Of a stretch of 64,000 nt of DNA, positions 8,180 to 17,736 are shown piece after piece. The translations under genes and the position numbers were made by a program. The stretch covers positions 124,001 to 188,000 of the forward strand of contig NZ_PIQX01000002.1 of the NCBI RefSeq assembly GCF_003049085.1, in the 5' to 3' direction. Origin of the DNA: Campylobacter concisus. Its GTDB lineage: Bacteria > Campylobacterota > Campylobacteria > Campylobacterales > Campylobacteraceae. Numbering within the stretch: position 1 is the first letter of the stretch; the number at the start of each line of letters is the position of its first letter. The notes beneath the pieces were generated by a model. That model was not told the DNA's origin. It made no database searches and worked only from the letters and a program-made list of their open reading frames with translations.

Positions 8180-8860
8180 ATGATAATATACGGAAAACAA
8201 CTATTTTTACATATTTTGAACAAGCGACCGCAGATATTAGAAGAGATATATCTATCAAAAGAGTGTGACAAAAAACTCTTCTCTAAAATTTGTGGCACAG
8301 GCAAAAAAATTATTCGCGTGGATAATCAAAAAGCGCAGTCTTTAGCTCGCGGCGGAAACCATCAAGGTTTTTTAGCAAATGTTAGTGAGTTTGAATTTTC
8401 AGACATTGCTGAGCTTAAAAAGCTAAATTTTATCGCCATTCTTTACGGCATAAGTGACGTTGGCAATATCGGTGCTATCGCTAGAAGTGCTTATGCTCTA
8501 GGCTGCGAAGGTCTTGTAATAGTAGCAAAAAGTATAAATATGCAAGGCGTTTTAAGATCAAGTAGTGGTGCTGCTTATGAGATACCAATAGCGATTTTTG
8601 AAGACGGGCTTAGTTTGTTAAATGAACTAAAGCAATTTGGTTTTAAAATTTATGCAACAGCAAGTAATGGCAAAAACGTAAAAGAGATGAAGTTTGCCGG
8701 TAAAAGAGCTTTAGTGATGGGCTCAGAGGGCGAAGGCATACCGCAAAAGGCTCTAGCAAAGTGCGATGAGTGTATTGGTATAAAGTTAAAAGAGGGCTGG
8801 GACTCCTTAAATGTAAGTGCAGCTTTTGCAATAATTTGTGACAGGATGATAGATGAATGA
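8180..8860 (+). CDS. rlmB: 23S rRNA 2'-O-ribose methyltransferase, TrmH/RlmB family
   Basis: A 226-residue SPOUT methyltransferase with an N-terminal substrate-binding domain (IIYGKQLFLHILNKRP) and the three TrmH motifs: ISDVGNIGAIARSAYALG, VMGSEGEGIPQKAL, and GWDSLNVSAAFAIICDRM. These place it with RlmB, which methylates G2251 in the 23S rRNA peptidyl-transferase loop; other TrmH members modify tRNA, so the exact target is inferred. It is preceded by a 111-bp gap in which I see no clear structure. It overlaps the following gene by eight bases. Confidence 0.85.
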   Translation: MIIYGKQLFLHILNKRPQILEEIYLSKECDKKLFSKICGTGKKIIRVDNQKAQSLARGGNHQGFLANVSEFEFSDIAELKKLNFIAILYGISDVGNIGAIARSAYALGCEGLVIVAKSINMQGVLRSSSGAAYEIPIAIFEDGLSLLNELKQFGFKIYATASNGKNVKEMKFAGKRALVMGSEGEGIPQKALAKCDECIGIKLKEGWDSLNVSAAFAIICDRMIDE

Positions 8861-9794
8861 ATTAGAGAATTTAAAAGAGATAGGCATAAAGGAAATTTCA
8901 CGTAAAACGCATATTGAGCCTACATTTTTACAATATATTTTTGATAAAAATTTTGAAAAATTATCACGTTTAAACATTAGAGGTTATGCCAAAATTTTAC
9001 AACGTGAATATAATGTTGATTTGAGCGAGTTGCTCGCTGAATATGATGCCTTTATGCAAGAAAATACTCCAGATGAGAGTCACAAAACTAAAGTTACTCC
9101 AAAAATTTCTTCTTACACTCCAAAAGATATTACCATACAAAAACAAAGCGGTAGTGGCGGTGCTGGATTTTTATTTTGGCTCATCATTTTAGCTATTATC
9201 GCTGGTGGGGCATATCATTTTGATGCTTACAAATATATCGAGAATTTTTTATCGTTTTTAAATGATGAGAATAAAAGCGTCAGCTATTCGCAGTCAAGCA
9301 TAGTAAATGAGGTGAAGAAAAATATCATCGATACAAATATCACCATCTCTCAAAATAGCCCTAAAATAGAGGCAAACGCATCAAACTTGAAAATTTCAGC
9401 TCCAGTTGAGCAAAATGTGACAACAAGTCCTGCAAACATGGAGCAAAATGCTGTAAAGCCAAGCATGGCAGCTCAGCCAGCTCCTAAGATAGAGCAAAAC
9501 ATTACAAAGCCACTAAATGAGGCGGTCATTACACCAAAACAACGCGTCTGGATAGGCATCATTAATCTTGAAAATGGTCAAAAAGTATCAAACGACACAA
9601 GTAAAAGCATAAATATAAATTTAGACCAAAGACAGCTCGTAGTTTGTGGAAATGGCAACATTGAGCTAAAGATCGGCGATAAGGTAACAAAATATAATCC
9701 AAGTCGTCCAGCTAGATTTTTAGTGGAAAATGGAGAGATGAAATTTGTGAGCTATGATGAGTTTGTAGAACTTAACAAGGGTAAATCTTGGTAA
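8853..9794 (+). CDS. RodZ-like membrane protein with N-terminal helix-turn-helix
   Basis: 313 residues. Residues 1-65 form a helix-turn-helix of the RodZ/Cro type (LKEIGIKEISRKTHIEPTFL); a single membrane helix lies around 105-125 (GAGFLFWLIILAIIAGG). A disordered Asn/Gln/Pro-rich stretch (about 140-225) and a small C-terminal beta domain follow. This layout matches RodZ, which links MreB to the cell-wall elongation machinery, and mreB and mreC are elsewhere in the window (38018-39800). The helix-turn-helix is shorter than in E. coli RodZ, so the functional assignment is an inference. Confidence 0.7.
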   Translation: MNELENLKEIGIKEISRKTHIEPTFLQYIFDKNFEKLSRLNIRGYAKILQREYNVDLSELLAEYDAFMQENTPDESHKTKVTPKISSYTPKDITIQKQSGSGGAGFLFWLIILAIIAGGAYHFDAYKYIENFLSFLNDENKSVSYSQSSIVNEVKKNIIDTNITISQNSPKIEANASNLKISAPVEQNVTTSPANMEQNAVKPSMAAQPAPKIEQNITKPLNEAVITPKQRVWIGIINLENGQKVSNDTSKSININLDQRQLVVCGNGNIELKIGDKVTKYNPSRPARFLVENGEMKFVSYDEFVELNKGKSW

Positions 9795-10570
9795 GAAAAA
9801 TAGCGATTTTCACCGCTTTTAGTGTATTTGCCTATGCTTTTAGCTTACAAACTAGTGCAAGTGCTTTAAGCAATGCTGAAAATGTGCAAATCTCTTTAGA
9901 AAATTTAGACCAAAATGGCTCACTCAATGTCAGTGAGCTAGTATCAAGATTAAAACAAAACTCAAGTTACGATAGCATTTCATTTGGTTCAAATAGTTTG
10001 AATTTAAAATTTATAAGCGAGCAAAAGGTTCCTTCTGCATTATTTGTAAAATCAATAAATTCAACTCTAGATGATGCCAATATAAGTATTTCAAGGATAA
10101 ATTCTCTAAAAAATGGAGATCAAATTTCTTATGGAATTTCGGCCATAAAAAATGGCGGAATAGATCCAAGTTTATTAAGCATAACACTTAGTCAAAGCGG
10201 TTTTAAAATTTTAGGATTTGATAGAGTTGATGGGAATTTGGAGATATTTTTAGATGCTCAGAATATGATTCTTAAGGCTACAAAGGTAAATTTTGATGAA
10301 GAGACGCCACTTTTAAAAAGCGGTGGTACTTATTTTGTTGATGTTGAGGGTGCAAGTAGTCTGGATATCGCGTCAAAAGAGTCAAATAGATGGATGCCAC
10401 TTATTAGAATTTATGATAAAAATTTAAATCAGATTGACTCTATAAAAGAGGAGCAAGCAAAAACCGCCGTTTCTATAAATTTAGCAATAGGCGCAAAATA
10501 CGCATTAATTAGCGACAATGTTGATATAAATAATATAAAAAATGAGATAATTATCAAGCTTATAAAATAG
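9788..10570 (+). CDS. Periplasmic protein of unknown function
   Basis: 260 residues with a cleavable-looking signal peptide (KIAIFTAFSVFAYAFS) and a mature part without further membrane segments. The sequence alternates beta-like stretches with polar turns and has no cysteines. Translation must start at the TTG at 9788, which overlaps the end of the RodZ-like gene by seven bases, so coupled expression is likely. The downstream aminotransferase gene begins nine bases after its stop. No domain is recognised. The partnership with the RodZ-like protein suggests an envelope role. Confidence 0.65.
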   Translation: MVRKIAIFTAFSVFAYAFSLQTSASALSNAENVQISLENLDQNGSLNVSELVSRLKQNSSYDSISFGSNSLNLKFISEQKVPSALFVKSINSTLDDANISISRINSLKNGDQISYGISAIKNGGIDPSLLSITLSQSGFKILGFDRVDGNLEIFLDAQNMILKATKVNFDEETPLLKSGGTYFVDVEGASSLDIASKESNRWMPLIRIYDKNLNQIDSIKEEQAKTAVSINLAIGAKYALISDNVDINNIKNEIIIKLIK

Positions 10571-10579
10571 GAGTAAGCA

Positions 10580-11788
10580 GTGTTTGATGAGATAAGATTT
10601 AATACAATTGAGCGTTTGCCAAACTACGTTTTTGCCGAAGTAAATGCAATAAAAATGGCAGCACGAAGAGCTGGAGAGGACATCATCGACTTTTCTATGG
10701 GTAATCCTGAGGGCAGAACGCCACAGCACATTGTCGATAAACTATGCGAAAGTGCGCAAAAGGACAAGACTCACGGCTACTCAGCCAGTGCTGGAATTTA
10801 TAAGCTTCGTCTTGCCATTTGCAACTGGTATAAGCGCAAATACGGCGTAAATTTAGATCCAGACACTGAAGCGGTCGCCACGATGGGTAGTAAAGAGGGC
10901 TTTGTTCACTTAGCTCAAGCTGTGATAAACCCAGGCGATGTGGCTATCGTGCCTGATCCTGCCTATCCGATACACACGCAAGCGTTTTTATTTGCTGGTG
11001 GAAGTGTCGCAAAGATGCCACTTCACTATAATGATAAATTTGAGCTAGATGAGAATAAATTTTTTGAAAATTTGATCCAAACGATACATGCAAGCTCGCC
11101 AAAACCAAAATATGTAGTCGTAAATTTTCCTCACAATCCAACGACTGTGACTGTGCAAAAGAGCTTTTACGAGCGCCTTGTAAGCATCGCAAAACAAGAG
11201 AGATTTTACGTTATCTCTGACATCGCCTACGCTGATCTTACGTTTGATGGCTACAAAACGCCAAGTATCTTTGAAGTAGATGGCGCAAAAGATGTCGCAG
11301 TCGAGTGCTACACTCTTTCAAAAAGCTACAATATGGCTGGCTGGAGAGTTGGCTTTATGTGTGGAAATAAAAGACTTTGCGCAGCACTTAAAAAGATAAA
11401 ATCATGGGTTGATTACGGCATGTTTACGCCGATACAGGTGGCTGCCACAGTTGCACTTGATGGCGATCAAAGCTGCGTTGAAGAGATACGCCAAATTTAT
11501 GAAAAAAGAAGAGATGTGATGATAGAGGCCTTTGCTCAGGCTGGTTGGGAGCTTAAAAAACCAAGCTCTAGTATGTTTATCTGGGCGAAACTACCACCAA
11601 AAGTTAGCCATTTAGGCAGTCTTGAGTTTTCAAAGCAGCTTCTTACAAAGGCATCAGTCGCAGTTAGCCCTGGTATCGGTTTTGGCGAGGGCGGAAACGA
11701 CTATGTGCGTCTAGCTCTTATCGAAAACGAAAATAGAATAAGACAAGCAGCAAGAAATATAAAAAAATATTTGAAAGAATTTGAATGA
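10580..11788 (+). CDS. Class I/II PLP-dependent aminotransferase (AlaC / LL-DAP aminotransferase-like)
   Basis: 402 residues of aminotransferase fold type I. Visible features: the N-terminal IDFSMGNPEGRTP, N186 in PHNPTT, D214 and Y217 in SDIAYADL, and the PLP lysine K248 in SKSYNMAGWRVGF. The sequence resembles AlaC alanine transaminases and proteins annotated as LL-diaminopimelate aminotransferase. The latter role is doubtful because campylobacters are thought to use the succinylase lysine route. It starts with GTG at 10580 after a GGAG site and overlaps hom by four bases, which suggests amino-acid metabolism but does not name the substrate. Confidence 0.8.
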   Translation: MFDEIRFNTIERLPNYVFAEVNAIKMAARRAGEDIIDFSMGNPEGRTPQHIVDKLCESAQKDKTHGYSASAGIYKLRLAICNWYKRKYGVNLDPDTEAVATMGSKEGFVHLAQAVINPGDVAIVPDPAYPIHTQAFLFAGGSVAKMPLHYNDKFELDENKFFENLIQTIHASSPKPKYVVVNFPHNPTTVTVQKSFYERLVSIAKQERFYVISDIAYADLTFDGYKTPSIFEVDGAKDVAVECYTLSKSYNMAGWRVGFMCGNKRLCAALKKIKSWVDYGMFTPIQVAATVALDGDQSCVEEIRQIYEKRRDVMIEAFAQAGWELKKPSSSMFIWAKLPPKVSHLGSLEFSKQLLTKASVAVSPGIGFGEGGNDYVRLALIENENRIRQAARNIKKYLKEFE

Positions 11789-13047
11789 ATGTAGCGATAT
11801 TAGGTGTTGGAACAGTTGGCGAGTCAGTTGTTAAAATTTTACTAAAAAATAAAAAGCTAATCGCAGCAAGAAGTGGCGAGGAGATAGTACCAGTCATCGG
11901 AGTGGTTAGAAATTTAAATAAAAAAAGAGATGCTGGCATCCCTTTGACTGACGATATAAATAGCATTATAAACCGCGATGATATTGACGTTTTTGTCGAA
12001 CTTATGGGTGGTGTGGAAGAGCCTTTTAGGGTTGTGAGTGAAATTTTAAAGCGAAAAAAAGCAGTCGTGACCGCAAACAAAGCACTTCTGGCCTATCACA
12101 GATATGCTTTGCAAAATTTAGCCAAAAATATACCATTTGGCTTTGAAGCAAGCGTGGCTGGGGGCATACCGATCATTAGAGCATTAAGAGAAGGCTTAAG
12201 CGCAAATCATATCGTTAGTATAAATGGCATACTAAACGGAACTAGTAACTTTATCCTAACCTCGATGATGGACGAGGGCTCAAATTTTAAAGACGTACTT
12301 AAAAAGGCGCAAGAGCTTGGATACGCTGAGGCTGATCCTACTTTTGATGTGGGTGGCTTTGATACGGCTCATAAGCTTCTTATACTGGCAAGCATCGCAT
12401 ACGGTGTGCACGGCGATCCAGAGGATATCTTGATAGAAGGTATTCAAAATATTACACCTGAAGATATATTTTTTGCAAAAGATTTCGAATACTCAATAAA
12501 ACTTCTAGCAATTGCCAAAAAAAGCGAGGGTAAAATCGAACTACGTGTACATCCAGCACTTGTACCGCAAAATAAAATGATAGCAAAGGCAAGTGGCGTA
12601 ACAAATGCGATCAGTGTCGTTGGCGAGGTCGTTGGCGAGACGATGTACTATGGACCTGGAGCTGGTGGCGATGCAACGGCAAGCGCGGTGATCAGCGATC
12701 TTATCGACATCGCAAGAGATAGCAAATCGCCGATGCTTGGATATAAAGCGCCGTTTGAATTAAATACGCTTGAGCTACTTGACCGCGATAGGATAAAGAC
12801 GAAGTACTACTTTAGGTTAAAAGTCGAAGACAAAATGGGCGTGCTAGCAAAGATTACAAATTTAATGAGCGAAAATAACTTATCGATTGATAGCATACTT
12901 CAAAAACCAAAAGATGAGAGCGAATTTGCGGTATTGTTTTTTACGACACATACGAGTCTTGAGGCTGATGTAAGAAGGACAATTGAAATTTTAAAAGAGC
13001 AAGAGTATATAAAAGAAGAGCCATTTATGATGAGGATCGAGGAGTAG
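11785..13047 (+). CDS. hom: Homoserine dehydrogenase
   Basis: A 420-residue NAD(P)-dependent enzyme that reduces aspartate semialdehyde to homoserine on the way to threonine and methionine. The Rossmann domain starts at once (VAILGVGTVGESVVK), with TANKALLAYH after the cofactor site. The catalytic domain has GGIPIIRALREGLSAN, NGILNGTSNFILT and LGYAEADPTFDVGGFDTAHK. The C-terminal ~75 residues form an ACT domain (LKVEDKMGVLAKITNLMSE), the usual site of threonine feedback. There is no fused aspartokinase. Its ATG overlaps the aminotransferase stop. Confidence 0.95.
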   Translation: MNVAILGVGTVGESVVKILLKNKKLIAARSGEEIVPVIGVVRNLNKKRDAGIPLTDDINSIINRDDIDVFVELMGGVEEPFRVVSEILKRKKAVVTANKALLAYHRYALQNLAKNIPFGFEASVAGGIPIIRALREGLSANHIVSINGILNGTSNFILTSMMDEGSNFKDVLKKAQELGYAEADPTFDVGGFDTAHKLLILASIAYGVHGDPEDILIEGIQNITPEDIFFAKDFEYSIKLLAIAKKSEGKIELRVHPALVPQNKMIAKASGVTNAISVVGEVVGETMYYGPGAGGDATASAVISDLIDIARDSKSPMLGYKAPFELNTLELLDRDRIKTKYYFRLKVEDKMGVLAKITNLMSENNLSIDSILQKPKDESEFAVLFFTTHTSLEADVRRTIEILKEQEYIKEEPFMMRIEE

Positions 13048-13048
13048 C

Positions 13049-13390
13049 TTGGGGTTAAAAGAGTATCTCTTTGGCAAAAGCTCAGAAGATAGGGCGTGTG
13101 AATTTTTACAAAAGCTTGGTTTTATAATTTTAGAGAGAAATTTTCACTCTAAATTTGGTGAGATCGACATTATTGCACTAAGTAGTGATAAAATTTTACA
13201 CTTTATAGAGGTAAAAGCAACTAGTGGAGAATACGAGGCAGAATACCGACTAAATAAGGCAAAATATATAAAAATTTTAAAAACTATAAATTTTTATATG
13301 ATGAAAAATGAGCCAAATAGAGATTTTCAAGTCGATTTACTCGTCATAAAAAATAAAAATTTAGAACTGATAGAAAATATTAGTTTATAA
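13049..13390 (+). CDS. UPF0102 (YraN) endonuclease-like protein
   Basis: A 113-residue YraN family protein. The family has a compact PD-(D/E)XK nuclease fold; here the motif reads as GEIDIIAL followed by LHFIEVKA, giving the D and E-x-K residues. The N terminus (FGKSSEDRACEFLQKLGF) is the usual helix that precedes the core. The start is a TTG two bases after the hom stop. The physiological role of YraN proteins is not established. It ends the long transcript before the trxA promoter. Confidence 0.85.
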   Translation: MGLKEYLFGKSSEDRACEFLQKLGFIILERNFHSKFGEIDIIALSSDKILHFIEVKATSGEYEAEYRLNKAKYIKILKTINFYMMKNEPNRDFQVDLLVIKNKNLELIENISL

Positions 13391-13428
13391 TAAAATTTAT
13401 TATTTAGATAAAATTTAAATTTAATTTG

Positions 13429-13434
13429 TATAAT
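13429..13434 (+). promoter_or_regulatory. Probable -10 box for trxA
   Basis: TATAAT preceded by TTTG (an extended -10) lies 29 bases before the trxA ATG in an AT-rich gap. It is consistent with a strong sigma-70 promoter for trxA, the membrane gene and trxB. Confidence 0.6.
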
Positions 13435-13462
13435 TGCCACATTTTAAAAATAAGGAGAAAAA

Positions 13463-13777
13463 ATGGGAAAATACATCGAACTTACAAAAGAAAATTTTGA
13501 TGTTACAAAAGAGGGCGTTGCTTTAGTAGACTTTTGGGCTCCATGGTGCGGACCTTGCCGTATGCTAGCTCCAGTGATCGAAGAACTTGCTGAAGACTTT
13601 GACGGTAAAGCAAAAATTTGCAAGGTAAATACTGACGAAGTACAAGATCTTGCAGTTGAATTTGGCATCAGATCGATCCCAACATTGCTATTTTTTAAAA
13701 ATGGCGAGCTAGTTGAGCAAATGGTCGGTGCACAGTCAAAACAAGCCTTAACTGACAAACTAAATTCGCTTCTTTAA
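13463..13777 (+). CDS. trxA: Thioredoxin TrxA
   Basis: A 104-residue thioredoxin with the active site WCGPC at 28-32 (C29, C32), the buried acid D23 and the cis-proline loop IRSIPTLLFF. It is the cytoplasmic disulfide reductant, recycled by the thioredoxin reductase encoded at 14233. It has a strong ribosome site (AAGGAG). Its stop overlaps the next ATG by one base (TAATG), so the trxA-membrane protein-trxB block is a single expression unit. Confidence 0.97.
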   Translation: MGKYIELTKENFDVTKEGVALVDFWAPWCGPCRMLAPVIEELAEDFDGKAKICKVNTDEVQDLAVEFGIRSIPTLLFFKNGELVEQMVGAQSKQALTDKLNSLL

Positions 13778-14223
13778 TGAGCGAAAAAAGAAGAGGAAGC
13801 CTACTTCCTCTTACATATATATTTGGTTCATTTTTTGGTGCAGCTATGATAGCAGCTGTATTTGCGTATAGCAACTATCGTTTTTCACAATATAAATTTG
13901 TTGATTTTGCGAAGCTAGTTTTTTACGAAAAAAGCGAAATTTTCACTCCAAAAGAGCCAAAATACACGCTTTTAATCTTCAGCTCAAATCAATTAAAATT
14001 AGATGAAATTTTACCAATCAAAAATGAAACAGTTGTGGCAATCGATATCTTTCAAAAAAGATATGAGTCAAACTCAACACTAAAATACATAAGCTCGGAT
14101 ATAAATACGGTCCTAGAGCTGATGCGAAATTTGAGCATTACAAAGCTTCCAAGTAGTGTTGAGATAGTTCATCAAAGGGGTGAAATTTATAAACAAAATT
14201 CGCCCATAAATGTTTTAGAATAA
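13777..14223 (+). CDS. Membrane-anchored protein of unknown function between trxA and trxB
   Basis: 148 residues with one N-terminal membrane helix (LLPLTYIFGSFFGAAMIAAV) and a roughly 115-residue domain that would lie in the periplasm. The domain (KYTLLIFSSNQLKLDEI, VVAIDIFQKRYE) has the alternating strand-helix pattern of a thioredoxin-like or rhodanese-like fold but contains no cysteine, so it is not a redox-active thioredoxin. Its position between trxA and trxB, with a one-base overlap on one side and nine bases on the other, implies co-regulation with thiol metabolism. The function is unknown. Confidence 0.7.
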   Translation: MSEKRRGSLLPLTYIFGSFFGAAMIAAVFAYSNYRFSQYKFVDFAKLVFYEKSEIFTPKEPKYTLLIFSSNQLKLDEILPIKNETVVAIDIFQKRYESNSTLKYISSDINTVLELMRNLSITKLPSSVEIVHQRGEIYKQNSPINVLE

Positions 14224-14232
14224 AGGAAATTT

Positions 14233-15171
14233 ATGCTTGATTTAGCGATCATCGGAGGCGGTCCAGCAGGACTAAGCGCCGGACTTTACGCCACTAGAGG
14301 CGGACTAAAAAATGTTGTAATGTTTGAAAAAGGCGAGCCTGGCGGTCAGATCACCTCTAGCTCAGAGATAGAAAACTACCCAGGTCAAAAAGCCCCTGGC
14401 GAGAGCGGCTTTGACTTTATGAGCACTTGGTGGAAGCAGTGCAGCGCATTTGGGCTAGTTCATAAATGGGCAAACGTTGTTGGCGTTAGAAAAAATAGCG
14501 ACGGCAGCTTTGAAATTTTACTTGAAGGCGGCAAGAGCGAGCAGGCAAAGGCTGTCATCGTAGCAACTGGCTCAACTCCAAGACGTGCTGGCTTTAAGGG
14601 TGAAGATGAGTTCTTTGGCAAAGGCGTTAGCACATGCGCGACATGCGATGGTTTTTTTTACAAAAACAAAGAGGTAGCTGTTCTTGGCGGTGGCGACACA
14701 GCCGTTGAAGAGGCACTTTATCTAGCAAATATCTGCTCAAAAGTCTATCTAATCCATAGACGTGACGAGTTTAGAGCAGCGCCAACCACAGTTGAAAAAG
14801 CTAGAAAAAATGAGAAGATCGAGTTCATAACAAGTGCGACGATAAAAGAGGCGCTTGGCGATAAAATGGGACTAACGAAGATCGTGCTTGATACCAAAAA
14901 TGGTGAGCGCGTGCTTGATGTGCCAGGAATTTTTACCTTTGTGGGACTAAATGTAAATAACGAAATTTTAAAAGATGAAAATGGCAAATTTATCTGCGAG
15001 ATGGTTGATGGTGGACAGGTTAAGACAAACCTTAAGATGCAAACTAGTCTAAAAGGGCTCTTTGTAGCAGGCGACATCAGAGAGGACGCTCCAAAGCAAG
15101 TCATCGTAGCAGCAGGTGATGGCGCAGTGGCTGCACTAAGCGCTATGAGTTATATAGAAAGCTTACATTAA
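14233..15171 (+). CDS. trxB: Thioredoxin reductase TrxB
   Basis: A 312-residue low-molecular-weight thioredoxin reductase. The FAD motif [17 protein letters not shown] is at the N terminus, the redox-active pair is C135 and C138 (CATCDG), the NADPH-binding [14 protein letters not shown] follows, and the C-terminal FAD motif is GDIRED. It uses NADPH to reduce the TrxA encoded just upstream. Length and motif order are normal. It is followed by a strong hairpin at 15177. Confidence 0.96.
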   Translation: MLDLAIIGGGPAGLSAGLYATRGGLKNVVMFEKGEPGGQITSSSEIENYPGQKAPGESGFDFMSTWWKQCSAFGLVHKWANVVGVRKNSDGSFEILLEGGKSEQAKAVIVATGSTPRRAGFKGEDEFFGKGVSTCATCDGFFYKNKEVAVLGGGDTAVEEALYLANICSKVYLIHRRDEFRAAPTTVEKARKNEKIEFITSATIKEALGDKMGLTKIVLDTKNGERVLDVPGIFTFVGLNVNNEILKDENGKFICEMVDGGQVKTNLKMQTSLKGLFVAGDIREDAPKQVIVAAGDGAVAALSAMSYIESLH

Positions 15172-15176
15172 TACTT

Positions 15177-15212
15177 AAATTTAGCCAAATTTTTGGCTAA
15201 ATTTTTCTTCTT
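15177..15212 (+). terminator. Rho-independent terminator after trxB
   Basis: A perfect 12-bp stem (15177-15188 with 15193-15204) with a 4-nt loop, followed by T-rich sequence broken only by isolated Cs. It lies six bases after the trxB stop. Because the stem is a nearly perfect palindrome it could also act on the opposite strand, though no gene approaches from that side. Confidence 0.8.
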
Positions 15213-15269
15213 TTTTTCTATCAAATTTTTGATTTTATACGTATTTTTAAAGCCTATTTGTAATCTATC

Positions 15270-15275
15270 TATAAT
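15270..15275 (+). promoter_or_regulatory. Probable -10 box for dapB-purF
   Basis: A consensus TATAAT lies 43 bases before the TTG start of dapB, in the gap after the trxB terminator. Confidence 0.5.
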
Positions 15276-15317
15276 AAATTTTATGTTAAATTTCAACCAA
15301 AAATCAAAGGATAAATT

Positions 15318-16088
15318 TTGGTAAGAATAGGCCTTTACGGCGCTAGCGGAAAGATGGCTCAAAGTATCATTTCTTGTTTAAAAGATGAAAAAGATGCCAC
15401 TTTAAGCATCGCTTTTAGCCAAAAAAATCAGGTTGAAAATTTAAGTAGCGAACTTTTGACAAACGACTTTGCTAAATTTTTTGAAGCATGCGATGTAATA
15501 ATCGATTTTAGTCAAAAAGAGGCGACCATGGTGCTGCTAAACTACGCTAGAACTAATCCAAAACCACTAGTTATCGGTACGACCGGACTAAATGACGAAG
15601 ATAAAAACCTACTTCACCTAGCATCGGGAGCTATGCCTATTCTTTACGCAACAAATATGAGTTTGGGCGTAGCTGTACTAAACCGCCTTGCAAGGATTGC
15701 TTCAAAAACATTAAGAGAATTTGACATAGAGATCGTAGAGCAACACCACAGGCACAAAAAGGATGCTCCAAGCGGCACAGCGATGACTTTAGCTGGTTGC
15801 GTGGCTGAGGCTAGGGATTTAAATTTAAAAGATGTTTTAGTAACTGGTAGAACTGGCATGGTAGGGGCTAGGAGCAAAGACGAGATCGCAGTCATGGCGC
15901 TTCGTGGTGGCGATGTGGTCGGTCGCCACACAGTTGGCTTTTATAATGACGGCGAGTTTATTGAGCTAAATCACACCGCAACGAGTAGGGCAACCTTTTC
16001 AAAAGGTGCGATCAGGGCTGCTATTTGGCTAAAAGATCAAAATAGTGGCCTTTACTCGATAGATGATAGTTTAGGACTTGATGATTAA
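15318..16088 (+). CDS. dapB: 4-hydroxy-tetrahydrodipicolinate reductase DapB
   Basis: A 256-residue enzyme of lysine and diaminopimelate synthesis that reduces the dihydrodipicolinate precursor with NAD(P)H. The N-terminal [13 protein letters not shown] binds the nucleotide. The catalytic/substrate motif [15 protein letters not shown] is intact with its paired histidines and lysine. [20 protein letters not shown] is the usual C-terminal segment. The start is a TTG at 15318 with an AAAGGA element upstream. It overlaps the next small gene by eight bases. Confidence 0.95.
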   Translation: MVRIGLYGASGKMAQSIISCLKDEKDATLSIAFSQKNQVENLSSELLTNDFAKFFEACDVIIDFSQKEATMVLLNYARTNPKPLVIGTTGLNDEDKNLLHLASGAMPILYATNMSLGVAVLNRLARIASKTLREFDIEIVEQHHRHKKDAPSGTAMTLAGCVAEARDLNLKDVLVTGRTGMVGARSKDEIAVMALRGGDVVGRHTVGFYNDGEFIELNHTATSRATFSKGAIRAAIWLKDQNSGLYSIDDSLGLDD

Positions 16089-16389
16089 ATTTGAGCTTGA
16101 TGATGTAGAGAGCTACAAGCTAGAATTTGGTGATAAATTCTACCTGCCGGAGCGTGAAAAGCGTCAAAATTTAAGAACTGGCGATATAGTAAAGCTTATA
16201 TTTAGATTTGAAGATGATGAATTTGCTCAGGTTGAGCGCATGTGGGTGGTCGTTAGTGAGACAAATAACGGCGAATTTACCGGCATTTTAGACAATGAAC
16301 CATTTACAAAAGACTGTTTAAATGCTGGCGATGAGATCAAGTTTAACTACAAAAATGTTCTTGAAATTTACAAAGATGATGAAAACTAA
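16081..16389 (+). CDS. DUF2314-like protein
   Basis: A 102-residue cytoplasmic protein. The segment [20 protein letters not shown], followed by a [14 protein letters not shown] strand, resembles DUF2314, a small beta-rich domain of unknown function. It has no signal peptide and is acidic. It starts inside the end of dapB (a TTG one codon earlier is possible) and is followed nine bases later by purF, so it is in the dapB-purF transcript. The role is unknown. Confidence 0.65.
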   Translation: MIKFELDDVESYKLEFGDKFYLPEREKRQNLRTGDIVKLIFRFEDDEFAQVERMWVVVSETNNGEFTGILDNEPFTKDCLNAGDEIKFNYKNVLEIYKDDEN

Positions 16390-16398
16390 AGGAAAAAA

Positions 16399-17736
16399 AT
16401 GTGTGCAATAGTTGGTATTATAAATTCTAAAGATGCAGCAAAGACCGCGTATTATGCGTTATTTTCTATGCAGCATCGTGGCCAAGAGGCAAGTGGTATT
16501 AGCGTTTGTGATGACGGAGAAATTTCTACTCACAAGGGTAATGGCCTAGTTACAGAGGTCTTTAATGAAGAAATTTTAAGATCACTAAAAGGTGATATGG
16601 CGATCGGTCACAACCGCTATGCAACTGCTGGTAAAAACTCAGGTCGTGACGCCCAGCCAATAGCCGCTAACTATTCTTTGGGACAAATTTCAATCGTCCA
16701 TAATGGAAATTTGGTAAATAAAGATGAGGTTAGAGATGAGCTTATTAAGGATGGTGCGATATTTCAGACAAATATGGATACTGAAAATATCATCCATCTA
16801 ATCGCAAGAAACCATAGCGAACACTTGCAGGACCGCATTATTGCGGCACTTGACAAGATAAAGGGTGCTTATTGTCTGCTTATCCAGTCACGCCATAAAA
16901 CCTTTGCCATAAGAGATCGCTGGGGTGTTAGGCCACTAAGTCTTGGCAGGCTAAAAGATGGTGGATATATCGTAGCTAGCGAGACTTGTGCTTTTGATCT
17001 TGTGGGGGCTAGCTTTATAAGAGATATTAGGCCTGGTGAGATGATAGTTTTTGAACATGGAAAAAGTGAGTTTCAAAGTATCCAAATTTATGATCCAGAT
17101 CCTAGAATTTGTGCATTTGAATATATCTATTTTGCTCGCCCAGATAGCGTGATAGAAGGTAAAAGTGTCTATGAAGTTAGAAAAAAAATGGGTGAAGTAC
17201 TAGCTAAGAAGAGCAAAATTAAAGCAGATTTTGTCGTACCTGTACCAGATAGTGGAGTACCAGCAGCACTTGGATATGCAAATGAGAGCAAAATCCCATT
17301 TGAGCTAGCTATCACTAGGAACCACTATGTGGGTAGAACCTTCATTGAGCCAAGCCAAGAGATGAGGAATTTAAAAGTTAAGCTAAAACTTAACCCGATG
17401 TCATCGGTTCTAAAGGGTAAAAGTATCGTTGTTATTGATGATAGTATCGTTCGCGGTACTACTTCAAAAAAGGTGGTTGATCTTTTAAGACATGCGGGCG
17501 CTAAAGAGATTCATTTTAGAGTCGCATGCCCTGAGCTTAAATACCCAGAGCGATACGGTATCGATACGCCAAGCTTTGAAGAGTTAATAAGCTCTAAAAA
17601 AAATGCAGAGGAAGTAAGAGAATATATCGGTGCAGATAGCTTAGAATTTTTAAGTATAGACGAACTTAAAGAAAGTATCGGTAATGAGCGAAAATATTCG
17701 CTTGTAAGCTTTGATGGTGACTATTTCATAAAGTGA
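16399..17736 (+). CDS. purF: Amidophosphoribosyltransferase PurF
   Basis: A 445-residue enzyme catalysing the first committed step of purine synthesis, making phosphoribosylamine from PRPP and glutamine. Residue C2 (MCAIVGI) becomes the N-terminal nucleophile after methionine removal, so there is no propeptide. The glutaminase domain shows MQHRGQEASGIS and GHNRYATAG. The phosphoribosyltransferase domain has the PRPP loop VVIDDSIVRGTTSKK. Residues typical of clostridial/Bacillus enzymes with an Fe-S cluster are not evident. It overlaps the downstream lipoprotein gene by four bases. Confidence 0.96.
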   Translation: MCAIVGIINSKDAAKTAYYALFSMQHRGQEASGISVCDDGEISTHKGNGLVTEVFNEEILRSLKGDMAIGHNRYATAGKNSGRDAQPIAANYSLGQISIVHNGNLVNKDEVRDELIKDGAIFQTNMDTENIIHLIARNHSEHLQDRIIAALDKIKGAYCLLIQSRHKTFAIRDRWGVRPLSLGRLKDGGYIVASETCAFDLVGASFIRDIRPGEMIVFEHGKSEFQSIQIYDPDPRICAFEYIYFARPDSVIEGKSVYEVRKKMGEVLAKKSKIKADFVVPVPDSGVPAALGYANESKIPFELAITRNHYVGRTFIEPSQEMRNLKVKLKLNPMSSVLKGKSIVVIDDSIVRGTTSKKVVDLLRHAGAKEIHFRVACPELKYPERYGIDTPSFEELISSKKNAEEVREYIGADSLEFLSIDELKESIGNERKYSLVSFDGDYFIK

